Origin: Bretschneidera sinensis
Taxonomy: Eukaryota; Streptophyta; Magnoliopsida; Brassicales; Akaniaceae
Length of the DNA stretch: 64,000 nt
Assembly: GCA_023935145.1 (NCBI GenBank)
Contig: CM043698.1
Span: 79,163,001-79,227,000, forward strand
Direction of reading: 5' to 3'
Under the pieces are notes generated by a model. It was given only the letters and a program-made list of their open reading frames with translations. It was not told where the DNA came from and did no database searches. A program made the position numbers and the translations under genes. Positions 45,269 to 56,400 of the stretch are shown piece after piece (the first letter of the stretch is position 1; the number at the start of each line of letters is the position of its first letter).

Positions 45269-46024
45269 CTATTCTGTTTTGGCAATCGAAGCCTCTCCAT
45301 TCTTGGTATGGCTTCCTCCTCTATCCCTTGTCATCTTCTTGCAATCTTTCTTGACATGACCCTCCTTATGGCAGTAGTAGCAGCTATTTCCTCCTCCATA
45401 TCTTGTCTTGGAGTGAGATCTCCCATGGCTTTCTCTTCTACCTCTGTCTCGGTAGTAGCCATACATGCTGTTATGCACTCTTCTATGGCTCTCTCCTCTA
45501 CCTCTGTCCCGGTAGTAGCCATACATACTACTGTGCACTCTCCCATGGTTCTCTCCTCTACCTCTGTCCCGGTAGTAGCCATGGTTGCTGCCATACCAAG
45601 TTGCTGGCATTCTTTTAAAGAACAGCCCTTTACCACTTGATGCACTCCTTTTCTTGGCATCAAGATTATCTTGCAACTCTTTCTTAGGATCAAATTTAAA
45701 AGCAAAGATTCGTTTACGAAGATACCTCTTATTAGGGAGAGTCTTGGCAAGAAACAACTCATCTAGTTTCTTCCATATTGTAGCTGGATCTTCCGAGTCT
45801 CCGCACTCTCTTGTGACATTATCCGACATGTGCAAGAAAATGGTGCTGTAAGCCATCTTCTTCATCTCGGTCTGCTGGTCCTCTGTGACACTTGCTAGAA
45901 AAGCATCATCTTCTCCAATAGCCAAGTCCACTTTCTGCTGTATCAGAACCACCTTGATCTTCCGCTTCCATAGAGAAAAGTCCCCATTTCCATCAAACTT
46001 CTCCACACAGAAATTTGAAGCCAT
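45269..46024 (-). CDS. gag: TE-F Gag with three 20-residue repeats
   Basis: The ATG at 46024 opens MASNFCVEKFDGNGDFSLWK, then QKVDLAIGEDDAFLASVTED, CGDSEDPATIWKKLDELFLA and KTLPNKRYLRKRIFAFKFDP: the UBN2-type Gag core. The middle appears shortened (PKKELQDNLDAKKRSASSG). Three copies of a GYYRDRGRGESH..VHNSMY repeat follow (60-bp register, 45421-45590), then the zinc knuckle CYYCHKEGHVKKDC. The frame is open for 251 codons. The Arg/Tyr-rich repeats could bind RNA, which is inferred. Confidence 0.8.
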   Translation of the reverse strand: MASNFCVEKFDGNGDFSLWKRKIKVVLIQQKVDLAIGEDDAFLASVTEDQQTEMKKMAYSTIFLHMSDNVTRECGDSEDPATIWKKLDELFLAKTLPNKRYLRKRIFAFKFDPKKELQDNLDAKKRSASSGKGLFFKRMPATWYGSNHGYYRDRGRGENHGRVHSSMYGYYRDRGRGESHRRVHNSMYGYYRDRGRRESHGRSHSKTRYGGGNSCYYCHKEGHVKKDCKKMTRDRGGSHTKNGEASIAKTE

Positions 46025-46252
46025 CTTTTGCGGACAAGATCCTAGATTTGTTCACTAACCACAACTACTTTCTTTAACCTCAAGAACACAGATCGAAGAT
46101 GGATCTTTAACACCGTTCTTGAATCAACCTTCAAGAACACGACCGAATCTTGATCTTTAACCGTTCTTGATTCACCCAAGAAGTTTGACCTTTGATTCTT
46201 GGAGTCTTCGCTCTGTACCTTCTACTTCTTGTTCCGATAACCAGCTGCTGTG

Positions 46253-46284
46253 CTCTGATACCACTGTCCAAAGCTCTGATACCA
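46253..46284 (-). promoter_or_regulatory. TE-F primer binding site, present twice
   Basis: On minus, TGGTATCAGAGCTTTGG begins one base after the 5' LTR (plus 46273-46284), and a second TGGTATCAGAGC lies 20 bp further in (plus 46253-46264). Both match the initiator tRNA-Met complement. Confidence 0.8.
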
Positions 46285-46285
46285 T

Positions 46286-47121
46286 TGTTGAAAATCACCT
46301 TGACAAGATGCCCAGGTGGTGATCTTCCAAACACCCAAGTCTTGAATGACTTGTAGAAAGAATTTTAGCAATCGAACACAAGAACAGAAAATCAAAAAAA
46401 GAAAGAAGATAAGTAATTTGTTGTCGAGGTTCGGCAATGTGCCTACGTCCCCGTGAGTTCCTCCGAACTCTCTGCACTATCTCAATGGTTCTTACAAAGT
46501 TACAGCAATTCCCTTCAAGAATCCAAGTTCTTGAAGAAACAAGAAGAGAAGGAAGAAGATGAGAACTCAACAATGTTCTCTAATCTAATCTAGACTCTCT
46601 CTATCTAATTATAACCAGCCTCACTACAAGAGTCCCTCTTGTGTTTATGTCTCTCTACACAATTCTCTCTTAGTGTTTACAATGATCTCACAATGTCACA
46701 AATTTCTCTTGTATGTGTGTTGAATAAACCTTGTTGTAGTGTTTGAAAATGAGGCTTGAGAACCCCTTTTATAGCCTCTTAATTCTTGGACACTCGTGTG
46801 AGTCATTATCCTCCCTTTGATCATGTTCTTCCTTTAATCGCAGCCCTACATCACTCTCCAAGTGATGCTATGTGTTTTGGTGTGGTGCTGTGTGCTGCAG
46901 CGTGACCTGATGCTGCAGCCTCCTGATGCTATGCGCACACCTCCTGCCTGTGGGCAGAAACTTCCACAGTAGTGTGCCTGACCTTCCCATGCTCAAAATT
47001 GAAGCACACACATGTGTGCAACCTTATAACTTGCTGAAATTTGATACTCCATATTTGGTTTGGACTTTAACCAACTTTAGACCATTTTTGGACATGTTTG
47101 AAACTTAGGTAAATAACAACA
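46286..47121 (-). repeat. TE-F 5' LTR
   Basis: Pairs with 41820-42627 and ends AATAACAACA before GATGA. It contains the conserved block GAGGTTCGGCAATGTGCCTA. Confidence 0.92.
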
Positions 47122-47126
47122 GATGA

Positions 47127-48286
47127 GCCCTTGGTTGCAATTTGTCATGTTCATGTGGTTTGAGAAGAACAAAACAAGTGCAACCAAAGACTCTGAGGTC
47201 AGAGTAATCAGGAGGTTTATCGAAAAGGCACTCGAATGGAGATTGATTCTAGATTGTAGCGGAAGGGACACGGTTAATTGTGTACACTGCAGTTAAGATA
47301 GCATCACCCCATAAACGTTTAGGACATTATAGCGAAATGAGTAGAGCATGAAAGGTGTCAAGAATATGTCGATGTTTGCGTTCGGCTCGTCCATTTTGTT
47401 GGGAGGTTCCAGGGCACGAACGGTGGGGAGCATGCCATTTTTGTGAAGTAGGTTTAGAAAGCATGGTCTTTATATTCCATTGCATTATCTGAACGAAAAA
47501 TTTTGATATTCCGAGAGAATTGAGTTTGAACCATAGAAGAAAAATCAGAATATATTTGAAAGAGTTCAGATCTGCTTTTCATAAGAAACAACCAAGTATA
47601 ACAAGAATAGTCATCCATAAATATAACAAAATAATGAGCACCACCCATTTATGCATGATGAGAAGGCCTCTAAACATTAGATTGTACTAAATCAAAAGGT
47701 GTAAGGGAAACAGACTGACTCTCATTAAAAGGTAAAGCTGATTGTTTTGCAAGTTGACAATGAATATAATGAAAAGACTCATGCTGAAATGAACCTAACT
47801 GACCACTAGAAATAAGAGAATGTAGAGGGCTGGATGAAGTGTGACCTAACTAAGAGTGCCACAATTCCACGGGTGAGAGTACTGGAATGGATGCGGCTGA
47901 TTAGTTTGGTGATGGTGAGGATGGGACTTAGAGGTGAGTGAGCTTATAGAGGCATCCAACTTTACGACCGGTTCCAAGGAGTTTTCCTGTCTGAGGGTCC
48001 TGCACATGACAACCAGTAGAAAAGAAATGCAAATCAAGTCCAAGATCACATAGTTGTCCAACAAATATAAGGTTAAGCGTAAGATTAGGAACCAAATATG
48101 TGTCAGGGAGAGACAAATAAGAACTATCAATATGTCCAGTGTGGCTTACCAACATATTTGATCTATTGGTAGTGTGAATAGTAAGTGCATGCTCATCACG
48201 AGTTTTAGAGGAAAATATAGAGGCATCAGAAGTCATGTGATTGAAACAGGTAGAATCAAGATACCATCGGGATGTACCTGGTGTAG
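47127..48286 (-). pseudogene. pol: TE-E protease and integrase
   Basis: On minus from 48286: protease WYLDSTCFNHMTSDASIFSS (usual G of D-S-G changed to T), LPDTYLVPNLTLNLIFVGQL, then gag-pre-integrase remnants and integrase core GGAHYFVIFMDDYSCYTWLF, QIYSDFSSMVQTQFSRNIKI and FRSDNAMEYKDHAF, followed by a frame break, then QQNGRAER-type sequence (near 47410) and PFECLF/RVFGCTC-type remnants to 47130. Several stops. TE-F lies on one side (47121) and TE-G on the other (48292). Confidence 0.87.
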
Positions 48287-48291
48287 CTGAC

Positions 48292-49574
48292 TGATAAGAG
48301 CTTAAATAGTCATATTTAAGCCCTCTAATTTACACTTGTTAGGCTCTTTGTTTATCTATTTTAGTAAATTTTATCTCAATTTCATGTTTTATGTGTTTTT
48401 CACAGGGCTTGGGTAAAAAGATGACATTTTGGAGCTTTAAGGGATGAAAAGTAAAGTTCTACAAATCCACCAAGGTGCGCTTGAGTGCACCTCCCTTGGG
48501 CACGAGTGCACAGGGCACGAGCGCACACTTAGAAGGCTCGAGCGCACTCATACACTTAAGCGCAGCCCGCATACGCTTGAGCGCACACATACCAGAGGCA
48601 GCATAGCTAGATATGGAAAGAAGTCTCCAGACCTCAAACAGGAAATTAGGGTTTCGGGGCATCCTTAGGGCCTTATATATAGCCTTGTAAAACACAGAAA
48701 CTATACCTTTTGTTTTGAGACTTGAAGTTGCAAGCTTAGGAGAGGAATTGACGACTCGTCTCCTGAGTCTTCTTCGGGCTTTATTTTTCTGTTTTTGTTT
48801 CATTATGGTTATAATGTTTAGCTCAACTAGCATGTGTAACTAAACTCTTATAGGGCTTGATTAAAGCCTTAGTTACACTTTTCCACATATATATTCATTG
48901 ATTACCTTTACCTATAGCCATGTTATAATGCTTAACTTGACTAATACCTTTTTATATTTAAACTCCTCATATATATGTGTCTGATCAACTTATGCATGTG
49001 GTATAGATTGGTTAGTTGAATTAATTTAGATGTCCGAGTCCTGGGTTCAACAAAAGTAACAAAAGATATCCACACCGGATTCTTGGGTTAATCAACATGG
49101 GAAACCGGGAGCGGACCAAGCCCTAAGTCCCGTGTGGTTGCCAATCTCCACAGCCCTTATACTCTCTTAAGGAATAACTCAGTGTACACCCATGCTGAAT
49201 CCCTTAAGAGAGAAAAGAGTTAGAGTATACACCATGCCTAACTCGTTGCTTAGGGAGATCAATAGCCTAAGGTGTGGACCAAGCCCTTAGGTTGGCAACC
49301 ATTAGGTATTCATAATAAAGCTAGAGCATTGGCACCTTACTTAGTGGGAAAGTGTAATTAGTGGTGGATATCACAGCTCTATGTCCTTATCATTATTAAC
49401 TCACACTTCACATTTATTTCTCTTTTTACTTTGGGAAACTAATTCTAAATCGAAATTCACCAATCCCTGTGAAAATGATCTCGCACTTGCACACTATGCT
49501 ACCATTGACTTTGTGCACTTGCAAGTAAAACAAGTACGATTATTTACATATTTATTTAGGTAGATAAATGAACA
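48292..49574 (+). repeat. TE-G 5' LTR
   Basis: TGATAAGAGCTTAAATAGTC to ATAAATGAACA. TATATATA is at 48674-48681. It aligns closely with 56401-57686. Confidence 0.92.
48470..48605 (+). repeat. GC-rich island in the TE-G 5' LTR
   Basis: Repeats of the type GGTGCGCTTGAGTGCACCTC, GGGCACGAGCGCACAC and CTCGAGCGCACTC, about 70-200 bp upstream of the TATA box. Confidence 0.8.
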
Positions 49575-49577
49575 AGA

Positions 49578-49602
49578 AGTTTTTGGCACCATTGCCGGGG
49601 AT
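49578..49602 (+). promoter_or_regulatory. TE-G primer binding site, tRNA-Asp type
   Basis: TTTTTGGCACCATTGCCGGG a few bases after the 5' LTR; the TGGCACCATTGCCGGGG part matches the tRNA-Asp complement with two mismatches. Confidence 0.8.
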
Positions 49603-49779
49603 TGCGCCTAAATTTCTTTTTAGAATTGTTTTTTCATTTAGTTTAATCATTATTTCTTTTTCATTATATTTCTAGTTTTGTTAAAAATCCCAAAAATTTT
49701 AAGTTTATGTTTTCATCTTATTTTTATTTTAAAACCCTAATTGAATTCTTTTTGTTTTCCATTTCAGGCACTCTAGATG

Positions 49780-51258
49780 AGCTCTCTGTGCCATTTGCGA
49801 TCGAGCGCACCCTCTTATGCGATCGAGCGCAATTGAGGTAGAGAGTTACCCGACACTGCTGCACTTAAGTGACTACCACTGATTCATGCATGGGCTTCGA
49901 TCCAAGCATACAACGTTCTTCCCCCTTGATACCGAGCTTAAGCGAATGATCCGACAAAGGCTTAGAGGCAACTCAAAAGGTAGAAGAAGGAATTGAGGAA
50001 GAAGCACCAATAGCGGAACAGATCGACAATCAGCAACCACCTGCGCGGAGGCCAATGAAGCAATCCTTCATCCCACAGAACCTCGATCAACCATCATGGA
50101 TTGTGTATCAACCTGAGGTAGAAGGAAACTACTACATATCCCCACAGATACTCAGTGCACTGACTCACTTTAGGGGTACACCTAATGAGGACCCACACTT
50201 GCACCTCTGGGAGTCCTTCGATCTTTGCAAATTCCAGTACATCCGAGGCTTAGATCAAGAAGGAATAGGGTTAATTTTTTTCCCTTTTTCCTTAAAAGAT
50301 AATGCTAAACTGTGGTGCAATTCTTTGCCTGTAGTTTCTATCCACACATGGGAGGAGTTGGCTAGCAAATTCTTAAGGAAGTTTTTCCCAGCCCAAAAGA
50401 CGAGGCAAATAAGAAAGGAAATTTAGTCTTTCCAACAAAAAGATGAAGATCTATTTTTTTAGGCCTGGGGACACTTCAACGAGCTACTACTCAAATGCCC
50501 ACACCACGACCTACCTTAAGACGAACTGGCACAAGCTTTCTATGAAGGTTTGAGTGATACTAACAAAAATATTGTGGATTCAGGTTGTGGAGGAGTACTG
50601 ATGGAGAAAAGCAGCAAAGAAGCGGTGGAACTTTTCGAAACCCTAAGTGAACACACTCAGCAGTTCTCCTCTCGAGGAAGACATGTAACCAAAAGTAAGG
50701 GTATGTATGAGGTAAATTTAAATGGAGGATCGTCTACTCAGATAGCTACTGTGGAGAGGAAACTAGACCTGTTGATTAAAGCTATGGCTGCTCAGAATGC
50801 CTCACCTGACCCACCAGCTACACCACTCTAGGTATGTGCTATTTGTTCCCAATTTGATCATAAAACTGATGTGTGTCCCTTACATTCATCTGCAGATCAT
50901 GAGCAAGCAAACTTTGTGGGACCAAACAATTATCCGCCAAAGAACAATCCTTATACAAACACCTATAACCCTGGATGGCGTAATCACCTGAATTTTTCTT
51001 GGAGCAACAATCAGAACAGTCAAGGGCAGCAAAAAAACTTCCAACCAGCAACTCACTCAGCTCCTGAGACAAAGAAAAGTGACCTCGAAAGTCTTATGAA
51101 GCAATTGGCATCTCAGCAGCAACAACTAATAACTTCACAAGATCGGTTCATGGCAGTTGAAAAGCAATTTCGGACTGAACTAAAGCAAGCCACATAAAAA
51201 CATGAACAAGCCATCCAAAGGTTAGAGGTACAAATAGGACAATTGGGTAAAGAGCTGA
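49780..51258 (+). pseudogene. gag: TE-G Gag
   Basis: The leader after 49780 contains two GCGATCGAGCGCA motifs and stops. The main Gag frame runs from 50055 (MKQSFIPQNLDQPSWIVYQP): LSALTHFRGTPNEDPHLHLW, LIFFPFSLKDNAKLWCNSLP, FLRKFFPAQKTRQIRKEI, stops near 50424-50520, then LAQAFYEGLSDTNKNIVDSG and the zinc knuckle CAICSQFDHKTDVC (50836-50877), NPYTNTYNPGWRNHLNFSWS and a coiled-coil-like C-terminus. Broken by about four stops. Confidence 0.82.
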
Positions 51259-52668
51259 GTGGCAGAAAGCAAAGTGAGATTCCAGCTACCATACACAGTA
51301 TTTGAAACCCTAAGATTGGGGGAGCTGCAACCAACTTCCATTACCTTGCAATTGGCAGATAGAAGTATAAAAAGACCTAGAGGTATTCTTGAGGATCTCC
51401 TGGTAAAGGTAGGTGAGTTCATTCTACCTGCTGATTTCATTATGTTAGATATGGAAGAATGTCCTATGCCATTACCCTTGCCTATCATTTTAGGAAGGCC
51501 CTTCATGAGAACTGCTGATACAAAGATTTGTGTAAAAAATGGTATAGTAAGTATGAAGGTGAATGGCGAGAAAATAGAGTTTAAAATATTTGACGCATCA
51601 AAATTACCTCAAGATGATATGGAATGCTTTAATGTATGTATGATGCATAATTTTGTTGAGAAAGCTTTTCAGGTCCAGCACATCGATCCATTGGAGGTTA
51701 CTATTACCCATAGATTTACAACAGTGGATATTGAGCAAGAACCGGAATATGTTACTAATGACATCATGAAAGCTGTGCACCTCCTTGAGGCTTCTCCAAA
51801 ACATTCTAGTAAGTATGCTCCTCCATTCGAAACTCTCATACTTACTAATACTACTCTTCTTCCTTCTATTGTCCAGGCACCAACATTAGAATTAAAGCAG
51901 TTGCCAGAGCATCTAACTTATGCATACTTAGGAGAGAATAAGACATTACCTGTGATTGTGGCTGCTAATTTAAGTATTGGAGAAGAAGAAAAATTATTAA
52001 GAGTTCTTAGGGAGCATAGATTTGCCATTGGATGGACCATTGCTGACATTAAAGGGATAAGTCTAGCCAAGTGCATGCATAGTATCTACCTTGAGGATGA
52101 AGCAATGCCCACTCGAAATGCTCAAAGAAGACTTAACCCACACATGAAAGAGGTAGTAAAGGTCGAGGTATTAAAATTGCTAAATGTTGGCATTATTTAC
52201 CCCATCTCAGATAGTAAATGGGTAAGTCCGGTCCAAGTTGTTCCAAAAAAGAGTGGGATCATAATGGTGAAGAATGAGGATAAGGAGCTCATACCTACAA
52301 GAAAGACAACTGGTTGGAGAGTATGTATTGACTATCGAAGATTGAACAAAGTGACCAGAAAATATCACTTCCCCTTACCATTCATTGATAAGATATTAGA
52401 GAGATTAGCTGGCCACAGCTATTATTGCTTCTTGGATGGGTACAGTGGTTACAACCAGATTTCTATAGCACTCGAGGATCAAGAAAATACTATCTTCACA
52501 TGTCCTTTCGATACATTTGCTTATCGAAGGATGTCATTCAGTTTATCCAATGCACCAGCCACTTTTCAAAGATGTATAATGAGTATATTTTCTGATATGG
52601 TCGAGAAATATATTGAGGTATTCATGGATGATTTCAGTGTAATTGGTTTCAATTTGATGAATGCCTAA
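51259..52668 (+). pseudogene. pol: TE-G protease remnant and reverse transcriptase (469-codon frame)
   Basis: The frame begins at a deletion junction: Gag C-terminal sequence (LGKELSGRKQS) passes directly into LPYTVFETLRLGELQPTSIT, the part that normally follows the protease D-L-G-A-S site, so that site is missing. It continues with PIILGRPFMRTADTKICVKN, a linker, then RT: FAIGWTIADIKGISLAKCMH, RRLNPHMKEVVKVEVLKLLN, GWRVCIDYRRLN, FPLPFIDKILERLAG, FLDGYSGYNQISIALEDQEN and VFMDDFSVIGFN. The frame ends at 52668 by a frameshift within RT. Confidence 0.87.
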
Positions 52669-53570
52669 ATCATCTAGAGAGTGTCCTCAAGAGATGTGAA
52701 GAGAGCAACTTAGTATTGAATTGGGAGAAATGTCACTTTATGGTCCAACAAGGCATTGTATTGGGGCATTTCATTTCCAACAAAGGTATTGAGGTAGACA
52801 AGGCTAAAATAGACATTATTTCAAAGCTACCTCCCCCTCTCACAGTCAAGGGTGTTAGAAGCTTTCTCGAACATGCTGATTTTTATAAACGATTTATCAA
52901 GGATTTCTCCAAGATCTCAAGACCTCTTTGTGCATTGTTAGCTTAAGATACCAAATTCGAGTGGACTGATAACTGTATGACAGCTTTCATCACATTGAAG
53001 GATGTTCTAACTTCAACCCCAATAATGATGGCACTAGATTAGAATCTTCCATTCAAATTAATGTGTGATGCTAGTGATTTTGCCTTGGGAGCTGTCCTAG
53101 GTCAAAGAGTCAATAAGGTACCTTATGCTATTTACTATGCTTCTAGAACTTTAAATGATGCTTAGCTTAACTATTCTACTACTGAAAATGAATTGTTAGC
53201 TATTATTTTTGCTTTAGAGAAGTTTAGATCATATCTTATTGGCTCTAAGGTTATTGTATTCACTGACCATGCTGTTTTGAGATATTTGTTTTCTAAGAAA
53301 GATGCAAAGCCTAGGTTAATCAGATAGGTACTCCTATTGCAAGAATTTGATTTGGAAATCAAAGACAAGAAAGGCAGTGACAACGTGGTTGCAGATCATT
53401 TATCAAGGCTACCCTATGAGGATGACAAAAATGAGTTGCCCTTGAATGAGAACTTCCCTGATGAACAATTATTTGCACTAGAGGTAAAACTTCCATGGTA
53501 TACTGATATTGTCAATTACCTAACTGCTAAAGTTTTTCCCCCAGGTATGACCACGCAAGGAAAAAAGTGA
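52669..53570 (+). pseudogene. pol: TE-G RT thumb and RNase H
   Basis: NWEKCHFMVQQGIVLGHFIS, KLPPPLTVKGVRSFLEHADF and YKRFIKDFSKISRPLCALLA (to 52946), then, with stops, [50 protein letters not shown] and [20 protein letters not shown]. It contains the usual RNase H motifs. Three stops were seen (about 52945, 53041 and 53326). Confidence 0.85.
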
Positions 53571-53579
53571 TTAATATCT

Positions 53580-54852
53580 ATGTCTCGACACTACCATTGG
53601 GATGATCCCTACCTTTTCAAATTCTGCCCCAATCAGATCATTCGACGGTGTGTCTCGGAAGAGGAGCATTTGAGCTTATTACAACATTGCCATCAGTTTG
53701 CTTGTGGAGGACATTTTGGGGCCAAGAAAATAGCACTTAAGGTACTACAATCCGGTTTTTATTAGCCTAATCTATTTGAAGAGGCCTTCACATTCTGCAG
53801 CTCATGTGAAAGATGCCAACGGATAGGTAACATCTCATCCCGAAATCAGATGCCCCTACAAAATATCCATATAGTAGAACTTTTTTATGTATGGGACATT
53901 GATTTCATGGGTCCATTCCCCAATTCCTTTGGTAATTTATATATTCTTGTGGGTGTGGATTATGTGTCTAAATGGGTCAAGGCTGTCCCCTCAAAGACTA
54001 ATGATCATAAAGTGGTGTTAAAGTTTCTACAGGATAACATTTTTACCTGGTTCGGGACACCAAGAGCAATCATCAGTGACGGAGGCAACCACTTCCATCA
54101 TTATTCTTTTGACGCACTCATCCGAAAATATGGAATTACCCATAAGGTTGGCACCCCATATCACCCTCAGACTAGTGGGCAAGTGGAGATTAGTAACCGA
54201 GAAATCAAAAGTATCTTGGAGAGAACCGTGAATCTTAATCGGAAAGATTGGTCTTTATGACTCAATGATGCTCTGTGGGCATACAGGACAGCTTACAAGA
54301 CACCAATTGGGATATCCCCTTATTACTTAGTCTTTGGAAAAGCATGTCATCTACCTGTAGAGCTAGAACATCGAGTATATTGGGCCATTAAACAATTCAA
54401 CTTTGATATGAAACAAGCGGGTGAGAAAAGGAGGCTGCACTTAAATGAGCTAGAAGAATTACAGTATGTCGCTTATGAGAATGCCAAACTTTACAAGGAA
54501 AGGGCAAAGGCCTATCATGATAAAAAAATTAGTGCGAAAAGAGTTTCACGTAGGACAAAGGGTGTTACACTACAATTCAAGATTAAGGTTGTTCCCAGGC
54601 AAACTCAAGTCCCGTTGGGCTGGTCCATATATGGTCACCAAGGTATTTCCGCATGGGGCTTTGGAGATTCATCGTTCCAATAGTAATCAGACATTTATAG
54701 TCAATGGACACCGAGTCAAACCATACCTCGATCTCACCATACCTCCTTGGGACGAGGACTTAACACTTCAAACTGTACAATATATAGCTGATCCACGGAC
54801 CCCTGAACCACTTGAACTCCCAGTTTCTATCGCACATAACGTCACTACTTGA
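53580..54852 (+). pseudogene. pol: TE-G integrase
   Basis: Zinc-binding HCHQFACGGHFGAKKIALKV and [20 protein letters not shown], core [60 protein letters not shown] (the D of SDRG is kept, R changed to G), [20 protein letters not shown] and, after a stop at 54258, [21 protein letters not shown]-terminus: [40 protein letters not shown]. Ends at 54852. Three or four breaks. Confidence 0.86.
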
Positions 54853-56388
54853 TGTATTGCGATCGAGCACACATACCCCTTATGATTGAGTGCTTTTACA
54901 CCAGAAGCTACACTCCAACGCCTAATCAAGTAGTCTGCACCACCTGATGACCAGCAGTGAGAGGACACTCGGTCTGGCTGAAGACGTAAAACTTAGCGCT
55001 CATGGGAGGTACCCCAAAGAATATCCTTTTTATTATAGTATTTTTCTTTTATTTATGTTTATATTTACATGTTTATTATCCATATTTCTTTTTTTCCGGC
55101 ACAACATTTATTTTCTTTGTCAAGAACTTAGTGCATGTATCCAGTTCAAGTTTGGGGGCGTGTACGAGCAATACAAGCAATCAAGTTCTTCATCTCCCTG
55201 GTCAGATCTTTCCATGCCACACACGCATTGGGGACAATGTGTATATTAAGTTTGGGGGTAGTGGGAGACACATGCACGCACTTAAAAAGCATGTACACAC
55301 TAGGTCTCAGTTTTTTTTTAGAAAAGATAAATGCAGGATCATCTTGTGATAAAAATTTTGGTTGATTTAAAAATATGATAAAACTTCATCAGTAAGCTTA
55401 AAATATAGAACACATAGTCTTTAAATAGAAATTTTAAAAGTTTAGTTACCTACCTCAAGGAACTTAAGAATTCATGAGTTTGATCCCGATCTAACATGAG
55501 CACATTAGCACGCATTTGTGTGGGGTATGACATATAATTCTTATTTATATGTTTCCATGACCTAACTATAATCGAATAACTTGTTAAAAGAACACTTTGG
55601 CATAAGAAAAATAAAGAAAAATGTCCATCATGCAAAAAGAGAATAAAAAGCTTCTAATGATTATTAAAAACTTTTCACTGAGTAATTGGACATCTTGCCT
55701 CAGTAAGCGGTGAGTGTTCACGTCAAAATGTGGGAATTAAGCATTTAATGATCATGATAAAAATTTCCACTGAGTAACTGGGCCTCTTGCCTCAGCAAGC
55801 AGTGAGTGTTCACATCAAAAGGTGGAAATTTCACTTAGAAGCATTAATACCTGTTAGTTATGTAGCCTTTTCGACTTGAGTTAGCAAGTTTTTAGGGATA
55901 TCTTTACACCTAATGCCCTAAAACCATCTGGTTTGGGAGTCATTGGCTAAACACTCATTACAAGAGTCAATTAGAAGCTTAATGGAACTCAACATGGCAA
56001 AAAAATCTCATGATAAAAGAAAAGAAAATAAAATAAAAGAAGCAAGCATTATGCCATTTTTGTTCTTTTTGATAAGGAATTCGATGAAGATTTGGGCACC
56101 AAAACACTATACATCAAAACTATTTGGAAACCTCATATATATGTACTAACTCATCACACAAAAATCAAACTTGCGATGCCTTAAGCCACCCTTAGGTAAG
56201 TAACATGAGCTTTTAAAGACCCTTATTCAATACAAAAATGTGATTTTATTTTAGGCTTACTTATGAACGGTCATCATGGTTTTATGTGCAACCCAAATTT
56301 TTGGATATCATGAAGAATGAATTTATCTTTAAATTTTATTTTGACATAGTCTTTTCATTTTGTATTGCTAAGGGACTAGCGATATATA
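54853..56388 (+). other. TE-G 3' non-coding region
   Basis: Right after the integrase stop are GCGATCGAGCACAC and TGATTGAGTGC, echoes of the LTR island (54859-54895). PPT-like AAGTTTGGGGGCGTG at 55147 and AAGTTTGGGGGTAGTGGGAG at 55249. A tandem duplication of about 93 bp lies at 55664-55832 (unit core TTGCCTCAGYAAGCRGTGAG). No credible gene. Confidence 0.6.
55664..55832 (+). repeat. Two-copy tandem repeat in the TE-G 3' region
   Basis: Copies at about 55664-55738 and 55757-55832 share TTTYCACTGAGTAAYTGG and GTGAGTGTTCACRTCAAAA. Confidence 0.75.
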
Positions 56389-56400
56389 AGTTTGGGGTTG
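56389..56400 (+). promoter_or_regulatory. TE-G polypurine tract
   Basis: AAGTTTGGGGTTG directly precedes the 3' LTR. The same core as the two upstream PPT-like copies. Confidence 0.75.

Larger units (their letters stand above)
41820..47121 (-). mobile_element. TE-F: Ty1/copia element (Tnt1/Tork-like), RT core deleted
   Basis: LTRs 41820-42627 and 46286-47121, duplication GATGA at 41815-41819 and 47122-47126. Minus order: LTR, doubled initiator-Met primer site, gag with zinc knuckle, protease, integrase, truncated RT, RNase H remnants, LTR. The LTRs are closely similar by eye, so insertion is comparatively recent. It interrupts TE-E pol. Confidence 0.92.

Noticed and set aside
43992..45851. 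Plus-strand ORFs within TE-F
   Set aside because: Antisense shadows of the TE-F gag and integrase frames; no independent motifs, start context or promoter.
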